Origin: Auricularia sp. M13
Taxonomy: Eukaryota; Basidiomycota; Agaricomycetes; Auriculariales; Auriculariaceae
Length of the DNA stretch: 64,000 nt
Direction: 5' to 3'
Assembly: GCA_037042915.1 (NCBI GenBank)
Contig: CM073196.1
Span: forward strand, 744,001 to 808,000
A program made the position numbers and the translations under genes. Every line of letters begins with the position of its first letter. The first letter of the stretch is position 1. Shown piece after piece: positions 21,343-33,645 of this stretch. Under the pieces are notes generated by a model, which saw only the letters and a program-made list of their open reading frames with translations, was not told the DNA's origin and did no database searches.

Positions 21343-24115
21343 TCAAATCGGGCAGCCATTCGCGTCCAGGTCGTACAAATACCCACCTGGGCCGATGACA
21401 ATGCGCGATCCTTGTTCATTGTGCGCGCCTGCATGCTGGGTGCCAGTCGTAGCATCCTGCTCGTTGTCGCTGTTATGCCCTTTGCGACCCTGCAGCCTGG
21501 AAGGGCCGGCAACTGGAGCGTCGTTACTTGCTGCCCAGATGGTCCAGCTACGGGACCCTCGCCCGCGACCTCCTCATTCCCGCTCTCCTTTGGCTCAGGG
21601 ACCTTCAGACGGTCTCTCTTCATCTCTCCCTGCTCAAAAATGCTTTTCAGGAAGGCGATGCTGTCGGCCGTGCCCCTCGCCGCCTTCTTCTCGTTGACCG
21701 TGAAGAACTCGCTGTTCATCCGGTTGACAACGGCCTGGACGAGCCCGTACTGGAGCATCCAGTCCCAGTGCTGTCCTGACTGGACGAGCGCGCAGAAGAT
21801 CGGGCACTTGGCCCTGTGCCGACGGTAGCTCTCCACGTCGCGGCCAGCGACGGGCATGCCCGGGCCATGCCGCACGCAGAGCACGACGCATTGGAGTGGT
21901 ACTCCTTGTTGTGACGCTTCTGGGCGCTCTTCTTGTCGCTGACGAGCTCGTCCTCCAGCCCGAAGTCGGCGTGACATCGGGCGCACGGGGAATAGCCCGT
22001 GGTGTGGGTTATGGTCCGCTGCTGGGTGGTGTCCTTGCCCAGCTTCTTCAGAAGCTTCTTGTCGTCGGCAGACAACGTCTTTGGTGCAGGAAGCTTCATT
22101 GCCGGAGTATTCGGCAGGAGCTGCAGGATGCGCGTGGCTTCCTGCATCGTCCGCTTCCAGCGTTTCTGCTGAAGCAACTGATAAGCCTCGTTGGGTTGTG
22201 ATCTTTCGGTGTTATATTTTTGGGCGCATCGCCCATCATGAGGCGTGCCGGACGTCTGCGAGGTCAATCTGTGCTCGAACAGCAGGTGTGTGGGTATTGC
22301 CTACGTCGTTGCCATCCTCATGTTGATCAACCCCGGACAACTGACCGATTTGCTCTTCGTCCGCAGCTTCATCGACCCGGCCTACGGTGTCGTCTCCGTC
22401 GAGCTAGCACCGTTCGTCAACTTCGAGTTATAGCACGAGGAGATATCACTCACGATTTTGCTGGGGGCAAAGGACTGCCCGGCATTATGGGCAAATCCGG
22501 CGGGCTCGATGGCACCCGTGGCAAGGCTGTCTGCGCTGTACGGACCTTGCACCGGAAGCCCGAAACCGAACCCGCTGACTACTGCTCCTCCCTCTGGAAG
22601 TGGTGGAAGCGAGCGCCCAAGCGCCTGCATATCGTCGTCCACCGCCTCGGGCGTCCACGCCTGACCGGATGTCAAAGCGCCTGGGAAGGGCAGCGCGCCA
22701 CCTCTTGCCTGGCTCGAGCTTGCGACTCTAGACGCGTCGAAGCCGTTCGGGGCAACGCTGTCCAAGTATCCCGCGGGGATGCCGTACCCAGGCGCCACCA
22801 TCCCTTCGCTGGCGGCTCCGCCCATCGGCTACCGCGATGGAAGCACGCTTCCATATGGCTGCCAGCTGCCAGACGCGACGTGGGTATCTTCCCAGGGCGT
22901 CATCTCCATATGACCGCCGGGGAAAGGGTACGCAGCAGCAGCGTACATTGCGCTGGCTGAGCTTTGAGACACCATATAGCCAAGCGCGTCCGTGCTGCCG
23001 GTTGGATCATAGGAGAACGCCTGCTGCCTAAACGCAAGATATTCGGCGGGAGTGGCGAATGGGAACTCCCCAGTCGGCTCAGACGCTATGGGCATGGCGT
23101 ACATCCGCTGGACCGGCGTCAGCATGCCATCAAGTTATCGGCAACACGTTCACATACCTCGAACTGGGCGGTGGACTGCTGCACGCCACCTTTGATGCTC
23201 TCGTACGCGCCTTGCCGTCGCCGCCTCTTCGGGCCCTGCCACTTCAATCAGCATGCGACGCGAGCGATACCAGAGTCTTGGACGTACTTCGAGCACGACC
23301 TCGTTCTCATCCTCTTGCCGCCGCTTGCGCCCTCGCTTGGGCTTGCTGGAGGCCTTGAGCTGAGGCAACAACTCCACGTGCTGGACGAACGGCTCCGCGA
23401 CGACGTTTGGATGTGCGACGTCTGCGGGTGCCGCAGTGCTCGGGCCCGCGTTCGTGATATCCTGAAGTTCGTGTTGCTGACGCTCGAGAGCTGTAACTGG
23501 GAGTTGGGCTTTCACCGACAATTGGACGGGCTCGACAGATGGTGCACTGGCAGGGCCAGCTAGCGCGTCACCCGTGCTTGCATCGATGCTATGGTTCGCG
23601 TCCATGACCGGAGTCTGGTCCTGTCAGTAATCACTCGTTGATGCGCCGCAATATGACATACCTGCTCACGCGCTGGTGTCTCGCCTTGCTTCCTGTCGCT
23701 CTTCCTGCTGCTTTCTACACCGATCACAACAGTGCTGGACATGAGCGGGACTGCCGACAGTGTGTTGTCTTCATCGCCGAAATCAACGAGCCACTCGTTG
23801 GGCGACTGGCCGGCGTTGGCTGTGCCACGCGTTAGTTGCGTCGTCGCGTCGACCGTCGCGCCGAGATCGGGGCCGTCGAATGGGTTGGGCCCCAGACCGT
23901 AGAGTGCCCGATCCTCTTCCTGACATAGCTGGGCAAGCAACGTCTTGAATTCATCGTCCTGCACAAGCGTGAGCCCGTCATGCACGAGTGGCGTCGGCCA
24001 CTACTACCCCCGCAGAGGGAGGTCGACGCGGTGTGGCACGTACCTCCACGGTGTGGCCAGGCAGCGGCGGGTTCGTGGGGTCGATGTTGAATGTGAATAG
24101 GTCGGAGTCTTCCAT
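21343..24115 (-). pseudogene. Zinc-finger family copy B, closest to copy A, disrupted
   Basis: The exon order matches copy A: MEDSDLFTFNID start; NPFDGPDLGATVD acidic exon; LQDITNAGPS and SSKPKRGRKRRQ exon; small exon; MYAMPIASEPTGEF exon; finger exon. Three lesions are visible. There is an in-frame TAG at 22829-22831 inside the exon equivalent to A's exon 5. An ~11 base insertion lies between CSACGM and PVAGRD (about 21855-21870), inside the second finger. An ~8 base insertion near 21525 shifts the tail, though the original tail GGYLYDLDANG is still readable in the other frame. Both fingers were otherwise intact. Sequencing error could explain one lesion but hardly all three. Confidence 0.75.
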
Positions 24116-24480
24116 CGTTGACGAAAGATTAGGGAGCATGGGAGGAAATGAGTGGGTTTCGGCGAGTGCCTGCTGGGCTTTAAAGCGCAGAAGCGCGTCT
24201 GAACTCCGCCGGTCCGACGCCACGTGCCCGACGCCACTCACGACCACCCGGCAGTTTGCGACACGACGACCGCCCCCGGCACTTTGCACCGGTCTCTACT
24301 CACGAGGCTACATTGTTCAATGCTCAGTGATGCATCCACGAATAGAAGCCGTTTCGTGCTACTTTTTGCAAGAGTGTCGTCTCCAGGCTTCGCGTTATGC
24401 GCGAAGTTTAGCTGGGCCGCTGACTCCTACTTACGAGTGACGCCAGTCTGCTTCATGCCAACGAAACACTCGAAACGAGC
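24116..24480 (-). promoter_or_regulatory. Promoter block of zinc-finger copy B
   Basis: TTTAAAGCCCAGCAGGCACT (minus strand, from 24184) lies about 70 bases before the ATG, and an E-box CACGTG (24221-24226) sits in GGGCACGTGGCGTCGGACC. Similarity to the flank of copy A continues for about 250 bases (TGGATGCATCA, GTGCCGGG elements). Confidence 0.6.
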
Positions 24481-24619
24481 CTGAATGCAACACAACCAAC
24501 CTCGCTGCAATTCGCAAAGTCTAGTCCAATTCCACCATTACGAATAATTACTGCCAGTACCGTATACGATCCACGCATACACCAATGAATACTGTAAGAC
24601 ACAATGTTCCAGTCACCGC

Positions 24620-27159
24620 TCACAACTTGGCCTTCTGCGGTATGGCGTTGCGGCGGGCCCATTCGGTAGCGACGCGTTGCTTCAGATCCTTTTTCAGAAC
24701 CTTCCCTCCAGCGTTACGTTCTGCGACTATTAGCTTTCCGAGGCGGGGGTGATAGAGTAACGGCGTACCGAGAGGTGCCCGTTCGATAAGAGCCATGACT
24801 GGGATTGCGAACGCCGGGAGGCTGCCCGACGTGTCAACCGCGCTGATCAATGCAAAAGATACTGTAGTGATCGCACGATTGTTTTGCGATGCGAATGACA
24901 TCCTCCTCCGTCAATTCGTTCAGGAACTGCTCCTTGGGTACGACGACGACTGCCGGTAGCTCGCCAAGTCGCTTGTCTGGTACGCCGACGGCTGCAACTT
25001 CGGATATACGATCGTCCGTGTATACAGCGTCCTCGACCATCACTGAGTGCTAGACAAAGCAATGAGAACCTAAGTCGTACTCCGGAACCAGGGCTTACAA
25101 TGTTCTCGCCGCCTGAAATTATGCACAAGTAAGTGCAGGTCAAATGATGCGACAAATTAAGCACGGACCGCGGATGATGATGTCCTTTACTGTAGTTCAC
25201 CAGTCAGACTATGCCAGCAATACAACATGGGCACTGCTTACTTCTATCGACAACGTAGAGGAATCCTGATAGCAAATAATAAGCCAGAATGAACCACCAA
25301 TGCGAAATTTCTTGCCATCTTTGTCCACATAACCAAGATCGCCCGTCTTCAGCCAGCCGTCGCGTGTGAGGATCTTATTAGTTTCCTCTTCTCGGCGTAT
25401 CAGACACCTCTCTTGGACCTAATACGCTGCACATACCCGGATCCCGCCAGTATTCGCGCATCACGTTTGCACCTCGTCTGTGGGGAAATGAGTATCCGTT
25501 AACCTCAGTCCGATCGTCGAAGACTTACACCCAGATCTCGCCCACTTTCCCCACAGCGCATTCCTTGCCAGAATCGACATTCATAATCAAAATCTCGTTA
25601 ACTGGGGTCACAACACCGCTGAGTATCTGTCCGATTAGACCGCGGGAAGGTGCGATATGAATGCAAGGGCACTTACGCGCTCTTCGGGCGGACAAGATAA
25701 TCGTCCGCAGCGACGGCGACGACCCCTGCGTTCAGTTCCGTCATGCCGTATCCCTGTCCGACGATACTATTTGGGAACGCTTTGGCGGAGCTGCCGATGA
25801 TTCCGGCGGGAGATGGCGCGCCACCCCACGACATCTGCTCGACGTGCTGCCTGCCTCGTCCAACCGCGGTGTCCATCAGGTCAAGGGCCTGCGAAGGCAC
25901 GCCGGCAAACCCTGTTATCTTCTCACGTAGCATGAAGTCCGCCACAGCGTGCTTATCCCACTAGAGCAGACGGACTTGTCAGCAGGAGCAGAGTAATCAC
26001 CTTTCGACGGGCATGGTGGCTCACTTTTCGTACGAGACCGATCCTCCAGCCCTGCCATGTGTAGTTCATCTGCAAAACAGATGAATACGGAGAGGCCAGG
26101 TAAAAGTAGTACAGACCAGATTGGACGTAGTGCCAGACACGTGAAACAGAGGAATGCCGATTAGAAAGGTCTTCCTGGTGTTGGGGTCGCCGCGGCCCCA
26201 AGGTGTCATGCCGCGGCGCAATAGAGCGCGGTCCCGCGTGTACACACCACTCTATACCCTGAACTCAACCTAGTATTCCTGCGCATTATGCGACGACATA
26301 CCAGGAAGCCATGCGTGAAGCTCCGTTGCGTCGACAGAACACCTTTTGGCAGGCCTGTCGTCCCGGAAGTGAAGAATATAGTCGCGTTGTCGTCTGACTG
26401 CGCTTCTGGTTCCTTGCGCCACTCGTCAACAGGGCCTTTATACATTTCTATCTCTCTGTCCATGCTACCCATGCCGCTAGGGACCGTGAACGGCTTGGCT
26501 TGCGGCGCCCCGCCATCTGCACGCGCGACAAGCACGCGGAGGCCACCGACACTGGCAGGGAGCAGTTTCGCGCGCTCGGGGTCGACAACGACGACCTTCG
26601 GAGAAACATGCGTAATGCAGTGGACAAGCGGCTTGGAGGGCAGCCACGCGTTTACGTGGGAGCTGACCGCGCCGAGCAGGTGACAAGCCCAGAACGCGAT
26701 AATATACTCGGCACAGTTGCGCATGGCGATAGCAACTAGTACGCGACGTGTCAGCAACGCCGTGTGCCGCGCAAATAAGTATGCGGAGCCGGAGTACACA
26801 CCACGGTCGCCTTTGCGCACGCCATACTTTTGCCGAAAGACAGATGCAAGTTTTGCAGCGCGCGTGTTCACCTCGTCATATGTGAGGTTCTGGTTTTCGA
26901 AGACGATGTACGGCTTAGGGCCATAAAGCCGCACACAGTCAAGCCAGAATGCGCGGAGCGACTGTGGGTGATGCTTGAACACTCGCTGGACCTGGCCATG
27001 CACTACAACGCGTTCCGTCTCAAACATCGCGCCAGGCGCGGTCAGGATCTCCTCGCCTGGAGAACAAGATTAGACGCCTCGTTCTCTGGGGTGCAGTCAT
27101 TCCACACACATTCGGCTAGCGTCCGCGCTGGCGTGAAAGTGTACGGGGGCGAAGCCATG
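24620..27159 (-). CDS. Peroxisomal acyl-CoA synthetase-like AMP-forming ligase, paralogue 1
   Basis: Start MASPPYTFTPARTLAE at 27159, then a ~50 base intron into EEILTAPGAMFETE. Family signatures appear in order: TIFFTSGTTGLPKGVLS (P-loop-like AMP-binding motif), IPLFHVSGTTSN, SIVGQGYGMTELNAG, TGDLGYVD, IIIRGGENI and the C-terminal catalytic-lysine region NAGGKVLKKDL. About a dozen introns were placed by comparison with paralogue 2; all exons read intact. The intron before FLYVVDR uses a GC donor (25315) where paralogue 2 has GT. The protein ends QKAKL; terminal AKL is a good PTS1, so peroxisomal import is likely. Substrate unknown; fatty or aromatic acid activation is usual for the superfamily. 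Confidence 0.85.
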
Positions 27160-27713
27160 TTGGACCTTGGTCGTCGTGGGGAATCAAGAGATAGCAGCGT
27201 CTCGAAGGTGGGTGACCGGCCTAGATATGGTCGCCGGCGCATGTCCAGTAACCCTATTGAGGGCAGTGTGTGACGGTAATATCATCAGAGACAGCCAGGT
27301 AATGATCTCATCCAACGATGTACTCGGAACCGTGTCCGCCCATGCTTCGAGGTGGCAGCCCTCATGCCTATTCAACGATTAGAGCTGCTACGACAGTTTC
27401 TGGGCCACCCTGCGCAAGAGAAGGCAGGCAGGCGCGCTCGGAGAATGGGCGACACCGGACAACAAGCGCGAGCGGCAAGTTCATCACACAAGCACGGACA
27501 ATCCCGGCCTCTTGCTTACTCCGAGCCTCCGATCCGAAAGGGGTGGTGAGCGTCTCTTTTCTAAAAATATAAAGAGCACCCCCTGAGGCCAAGGATGTAG
27601 CTTCAAGGCTTGGAGTGCTTTCTCTCGCCTGGAATAAAAATTCTCGGAGGTTGAGATGAGCACAACGCCGAAGCGGCAAGGGCCGGTTATCTCGCACCTC
27701 TTTCCCCGCCACA
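27160..27713. promoter_or_regulatory. Divergent promoter region (AACS paralogue 1 / F-box gene)
   Basis: No gene. A TATAAAG at 27568-27574 lies 140 bases before the F-box gene's ATG. No clear TATA box was seen for the leftward gene. Confidence 0.4.
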
Positions 27714-29508
27714 ATGACCAGTCGGCTTCAACTGCCGCCAGACGTGCTAGACGCCATTCTCATCTCTATCTCTGACTTCAAGACGCTCAGAGCATGTATC
27801 CTGGCGTGCAAGAGCATGCACAATGTCTACAAGGACCGGCCTGCAAGCATCATGACTGCCGTTGCGGGCAACTTGCTCAGATCCCGAGACGTGCTTGCAG
27901 CAGCTCTTCGCGGCGTGCGCGCTGAAATCCACGGATGCTTTGAACTCGTAGACAATGATGATGGCGATTCCGAAGAGGCACCCTGCGCGCTTGAACTCGA
28001 ACTGCGCCATTCCGAGCAAGACATGCTGAAGACGCCACTAACTTGGCAGGAGGCTCAAGCGCTGGATGAACGGGCCGCGGTCTGCAATCGGATTGAGCTC
28101 ATCTACAGCGTCACGTGCGTTGTTTATCTGTGCCTATGGTGGTTCTGTTCGGCGGTCTGAATGCGGGCATGCAGAGCCAAAGATCGAATGACGGGCGAAA
28201 CAAGCCGATTGTCTTTGGACGAAAGTTGCGCATTTCAGAAGGTTCTCCATCGCGTCTGGCTGTTCTTCGACGTTGTGCGGTACCGTCCTGCTCTCGACAA
28301 TTTCTGGGATACCCTCGAGAAGCGCAAGGAGACTTTCTACGATGCCTTGAACATCCAAGAACTTTGGGAACTGAATGAAACTTGGAGATTTCTCGCGAAC
28401 ACCTTTGCGGAGATAACAACCTCTGCGATGGGTATGTTATGTGATAGTTTTCGATGCTCGAGAACGCTGCTCATGGACACGGTGCAGATCCTCCCGAATT
28501 TTTCAGCCAGTTTGGGTTGAAGGGTTTCGTGAAAGCTTACGACGCCGATGAATTCGACTTTGTTTCCAGTGAATTTGACATGGATTTCAACTGGGATGAG
28601 GATTTTGCGCAACTATGGGCGCAGCGCGGTGTCTCCGACTGGGAACAAGGCGCGCCAAAGGGATACCATCGTCTGCTCACAACTACCGTTGGCTCCATGG
28701 ATAAATGTGACCCTTCTTATTTCCTGCGCCGCGTAGATTCTGCTCACAGTTCCCAGGTATACGCTGCGATTGTTATGGCGGCCTCCACCTGTACAATCGT
28801 TCCAGTAAGCCACGGTCACTAACGAATGCAATTATCTCACTACGGAGACCAGATTGGTATTACATGAGACGCATGCGAGATCCGACACAGTACTGGTTTG
28901 CATTCCCGCCCCCCCTGCAGCAAAACCGCGTTGAGACCGCCATGTTACAAAAATTTCTGCGGAACGATCCATCCTGCCGTGCGCAGAATCCCAACTCGGA
29001 CCCGCCACGGTTGGGCGTTATCCTCGCCGACCTCTTCCAGCTACCCAATGTGATTGCGTCCGCACGGCTGCAGCAGAAGATGGTCGAGGACGGCTTTTCC
29101 GCTTACACGCCGGATGATTGGCTGTGCGATGGCTGCGTGCAGGAGTTCATGCAGAAGCGGATGTGGATTTGGTGGTACTACCAGAAGCTCCAGGGGCGTG
29201 TCCTCAATGAAACGATTCGCGAGGACTGTTGGTGAGTATCGTCCTGCAGTCACTGCCGCGTCTCTGATAATGTGTAGGTATGGATACGAGTGCCGCACAC
29301 AGACTCACAAGCCCGAGCATGCAGCCAAATTGAATGTGCGTTGTTTATCTGTTTGCGTTGCACCACACGATGTTTGACTGGAGGCTGGCAGCATCTTTGT
29401 GTCAACACGTATGCGGAGCGTCAGGCCATTAGGATGGCGAGACGCGCTGCTGAGAACAGTGAGACTGGACATGCAGGCGGCTCGCAGGCGTCGGATGAGG
29501 TCCCTTAG
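27714..29508 (+). CDS. F-box domain protein, agaricomycete-type
   Basis: The N-terminus RLQLPPDVLDAILISISDFK followed by LRACILACKSMH is an F-box, the Skp1-binding part of SCF ubiquitin ligases. Exons continue through KDRMTGETSRLSLDESC, FDMDFNWDEDFAQLW and DPTQYWFAFPPPLQQ to NETIREDC|WYGYECRTQTHKPEHA and the last exon HLCVNTYAERQAI, ending DEVP at 29508. The Cys/His-rich CW-YGYxCRTQTH segment is a C-terminal signature often seen in these lineage-expanded F-box proteins (from memory). The target is unknown. The junction near 28433-28455 could not be given clean phases, so one splice site is uncertain. Confidence 0.7.
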
Positions 29509-29941
29509 ATCTTCCCGATGCATAGTCATGGCCACGTGCGGCCACGCGAGGATGTTCCGTGTCGAAGATAGAACAGCGTTATGAGGTACTGTACAGGTGA
29601 CCAAATTAGTTGTGACACCGTTGAACAATAATAGCAACTGACGCCATCGGAGCTGAGTGCGCAGCCATTTATACTCTAGGGCCTTGAAATATCCTGTATC
29701 TTTTTCAGAGGCATGCCAAGTTCAGAGGCTCAGTATGCCATCATGTCGATATCATTGACGGTGGCGCTCCACGGTGCAAAAAGCGGGATCTGATAAAAAC
29801 TGGCCCTGGAAGTTATCCAAAGCGGAGTTTTCTGCTGTGCAAAACGTAGTACGTCACGGCGCCTGCCGCGGCACGGCTCCAGGCTCCTGTTGCTTAAACC
29901 CCGCAATTTCCTTCTTGACTTCCTACCATTTCGCGACCAGC

Positions 29942-32900
29942 ATGCCATCTGCTAAGGTGGTCGCGCTCTGCACTTCCAAGGACACGCTCACTGCGGCCGT
30001 AGCGGCCAATCCAACGAAACCAATCGTCCAAGTTGGCAGGAGCCTGTATGAGAAGACTGGCACGCTGCGCAGGCTTTCGAATAGTGTATCTTCGAAGCCG
30101 ATTGAAAAGGACCCCGAACCTACGAAAGAGGACCTGGATGCGGCTGAGAAATGTGGCAGGTTTCCGTACCGGCCGTCGGATTTATTTCTCAAGGCAAGTC
30201 AGCACCGGCGACCGGCGACGCGCCCATGCTTAGCTTATGCTTAACAAGATATTTCACGACTCATTACGATGCCTGGAACGCGATCCGTTCGTTGGATGCT
30301 GCTCTCCGCCACTGCTGGGCTCATCTGGAGTGATTCCGGTCACTGTTATTTCAATGCAAGTCTACAAGTCTTTCCCGCGCGGTACTCTCAGCGCGCTTAC
30401 GCTTTATTAGCATTCCCGACATCATGCGACACTACGCCAGCGTCATCCTCACCGCCGAAACCGAAGTTTTCATTGCGACCAACTTCCTGCAGAAATCGCG
30501 GTCGCTGACGCTCATCAATAATGCTCTGCGCAATCTCTCCAAGAAGGTCGGCGAACGCAAGGGCAAGAAGATTGTTGTCAAATGTGCGTGGCGCATTTTA
30601 TAAGACGTGTCATGGTGCTCGCAACGATTCGCAATGCGCCGCACCACAATACGCAACGAAAGACGCAACGGGCCGCTTTGCGAGTTCGCGGTTCGCAACG
30701 CTTCTCGACGACTACTTTTCTCCCATAGGACGTTCAGTCTATCATCACTATGATTACCTCATAGCATCATATAACCATTCAATAGGTTTCGTCCTTTAAC
30801 GGGATGAAATCGTTGGGCATTGCGACGAACGTTGCGCGGTGTCATAATGATGTGCGCAACGCCGTCGCCGCACCACTCGTTGCGGCCGCTGTTACGACTT
30901 GTTGCGACTGCACTATGACCCATCCTTCCGTTCATCTTGGCTGACGCGGTACCTTCCAGTTATGTACGATCGCGGCACGGCCGAGCAGCTTGTGCACAAC
31001 CACGCGCCCGTCAAGCCGCAGGATTGGTGCAAGGTCGACCTGCCACCGGCAGAAGAACTTCCCAACATTGACATGGAAGTCGTCAACTACCACCGCCCCC
31101 TGCTTGGCACATTCCACTGCAAATTCATGGTCGTCGACCGTCGTGTCGCGCTCATCAGCTCGAACAACATCCAGGACCGCGCAAACGTCGAGATGATGAT
31201 GCACTTTGAGGGTCCCATCGTGGAGGGCTTCTACGACATGAGCCTCTGGTGCTGGAGCAACGCGATGAAGCCGATGCTGCCGCTCGTGAGTCAGCCCGCA
31301 ACACACACCGGCCAGTTCGCGTTTGGGCCAGACAACCCGTATCTGAAAGGCAAGCAGTGTTCCATTTCGCGGCGTAGTAAATTGCTCACATAATATGTGC
31401 TTTGTCTAGATATCGACCTGGAGGAAGCAGCCGTCGTCGCGCGCCAAGACCTCAAACGCCAGCACACAGAGCTCATCCCGCAACTTGAGGCTGCCGACAC
31501 GCATAATGCGCTGCATCGCGCGACGGGGGCAAGCGACAGCGTGGAAAATATAGTGAACAGCCCCGACGGCAAGCCGCGCGTTCTACCGCCGCTTACGCAG
31601 GACCGGCATGGGCACATAGGCGGCGGCCGATTACACGAGGCCGTGCACAATGTTCTCGGCCATGTGCGCTACCAGAATGAGGGCAACACGCAAGACGTGC
31701 GCGGTGGTGCGCTGCGCGCGGGCGCCGTCATGGAGGACGTGAACGCTGCGACGCTCGTGTTCTCCACGGAAAATGCGCCAGGCTCGACGGATCGCGTATC
31801 GCAGCAGGAAGTGCAGCGACTCACCGAAGAAGCGGCCGAGATCGACAAGAAGGAGCGCGAGGAGGCGAATGCCCCGCAAGACGGCAAGCCGAATCCGTGG
31901 CGCGACTTTGAGGAACAAGTCAAGGCCGACAAGAAGGAGGCTGGCGCGGAGCAAACCGACAGGCCCACGGAGAGCGAGACGACGAAGAATCTGCCGACGC
32001 AGACGATTGGCACGACGCCCGCGGAGCACCACACGCGCACGCCGAACGGCGACGGGCGGCGCGAGGAATCGACGGATGACGGCCGGCCGTCCACGGACAC
32101 GCCCAGCTCGAGCCGCTCCGCGCAGAGCGAGTCGACTGCTCCGACGGAGCACACGCAGGAGCAGCCGCACCCGTACGCCGAGCCGGGGCAGGACGCCGTC
32201 CAGCGCGCGCCGGTCAACGTCGAGACGGCCAAGACGACCGCGCGTGACCCCGCGCCCAGTCAGCCGCACCAGCCGCCGCGCGATGCGGCTGCCCTTCTCG
32301 CGACGTCGCCAGAGGACGGCAGCAGACCCCACGTGCACCCCGAGCAGGACCATGCGGCCTTCGATCGCGGTCGCCATGAGGAGCATGCACCCGAATCCTC
32401 GCACGGCTCGACCTGGTCATCGTCGCATGACCGCCGCTCGTCCAGCGTGGGTAGGCGCAGTTTCAGGTCGAAACACTCGCGGCACGGCAGCGTGGCGGCG
32501 CTCACAGATCATCTCAGTGAGTATTCATTTGTAAAGCTTTTGATGAACCCAGGCTGATCTGCTTGAAGATACTGGAGGTGGAGCCGGTGCCGAGGCTGGT
32601 GTTGCAGAATCGCACGACGTCCAGGATTTCAGCCCGTTCGTCGTGCACGCCGAGCACAAGCCATTCCCGATCGCACTCGTGAATCGACCAGCGCATGGAA
32701 GTGCGTGAAATTATTCAGTGTGGGGAACTGCGGCTGACCTGCACTAGTGCCCGGACATGAAGATATTCTGACGCCCCAGAATGTTGCGTGGCTTGCTGGT
32801 TTCAAGTATGCGCAGCGCAAGGTGTTCATGTGCGTTTGCCTCTGTCTGCATCACTCACTTGTAGGACTGACGGCAATGGCTGACGGCAATGGCGCAGTCA

Positions 32901-33483
32901 AACACCCACGTTGAACGCGAGCCCGATCGTCGCGGCCATCATCGAGGCGTGCAAGCGCGGAATCGAGGTCATCCTGTGGCTCAATCTCGGATTCAACGAC
33001 GCGGGCGAGATGATCCCGTTCCAGGGCGGCACGAACGAGGAGGTGGTGACGCGCCTCTACAAGGCGCTCAACGCGGTCAACAAGGGCGAGCACCTGAAGG
33101 TGTTCTGGTACGTCGGCAAGGACCAGTGCGTGCCACTCAACGCGGCGGTCAAGAAGCGCAACTGTCACATCAAATTCATGGCTATCGACGACGAGGTCGG
33201 CATCGCAGGCAACGGCAACCAGGACACGCAGAGCTGGTTCCACAGCCAGGAGGCGAACGTCATGGTCGACTCGCCGCAGGTCGTCGCGGAGTGGATGGAC
33301 GCGCTGCACGCGAACCAGAACACTGGGCTGTACGGCCGCGTGGACCGCGAGGGCGTCTGGCGTTACGAGGACGGGAGGCCGCTAGAGCACCTCAACTTGA
33401 TGAAGGGCACCGGGCCGTTCGGCCGGATTAAGGGCTTTGTGGGAGCCTTCCAGCGTGCGACAGGCAAGAAACCGATCCAGTGA
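29942..33483 (+). CDS. Phospholipase D superfamily protein (two HKD motifs)
   Basis: Start MPSAKVVALCTSKD. The exon DIMRHYASVILTAETEVFIA leads to HKD motif 1, HCKFMVVDRRVALISSNNIQ (H-x-K-x4-D), near 31115. A long disordered, charged insert (31415-32520; Pro/Ser/Thr/Glu-rich) separates the halves. HKD motif 2, HIKFMAIDDEVGIAGNGNQD, is near 33170. PLD enzymes hydrolyse phosphodiesters of phospholipids; both catalytic His-Lys-Asp sets look intact. No PX or PH domain or signal peptide was recognised. Two introns have GC donors (30194, 31350), and the intron 30583-30959 holds a MITE-like insertion. The join just before DIMRHY (30350-30420) did not resolve to a clean frame. The end is KKPIQ. Confidence 0.8.
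30609..30918. mobile_element. MITE-like insertion inside a PLD intron
   Basis: The left end GTCATGGTGCTCGCAACGA and the right end, read on the minus strand, GTCATAGTGCAGTCGCAACA are inverted copies of about 20 bases. The 310 base segment is full of GCAACG-type subterminal motifs in both orientations and encodes nothing. No clear target duplication was found. It accounts for most of the unusual length of this intron. Confidence 0.6.
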
Positions 33484-33645
33484 GATTGGTCGCATCACTT
33501 TTTTTTGTTGCAAACTCTGGCTTTGGATGTAGATTATAGTGCTTTGGACGCTTATGTTCTGTTGGCTGTATCTCTACCTGTTACTACAAGATCATGAATA
33601 CATGTGAACGAATAATTGTGACGCTGTACTGTACTGCCCGCGGCT

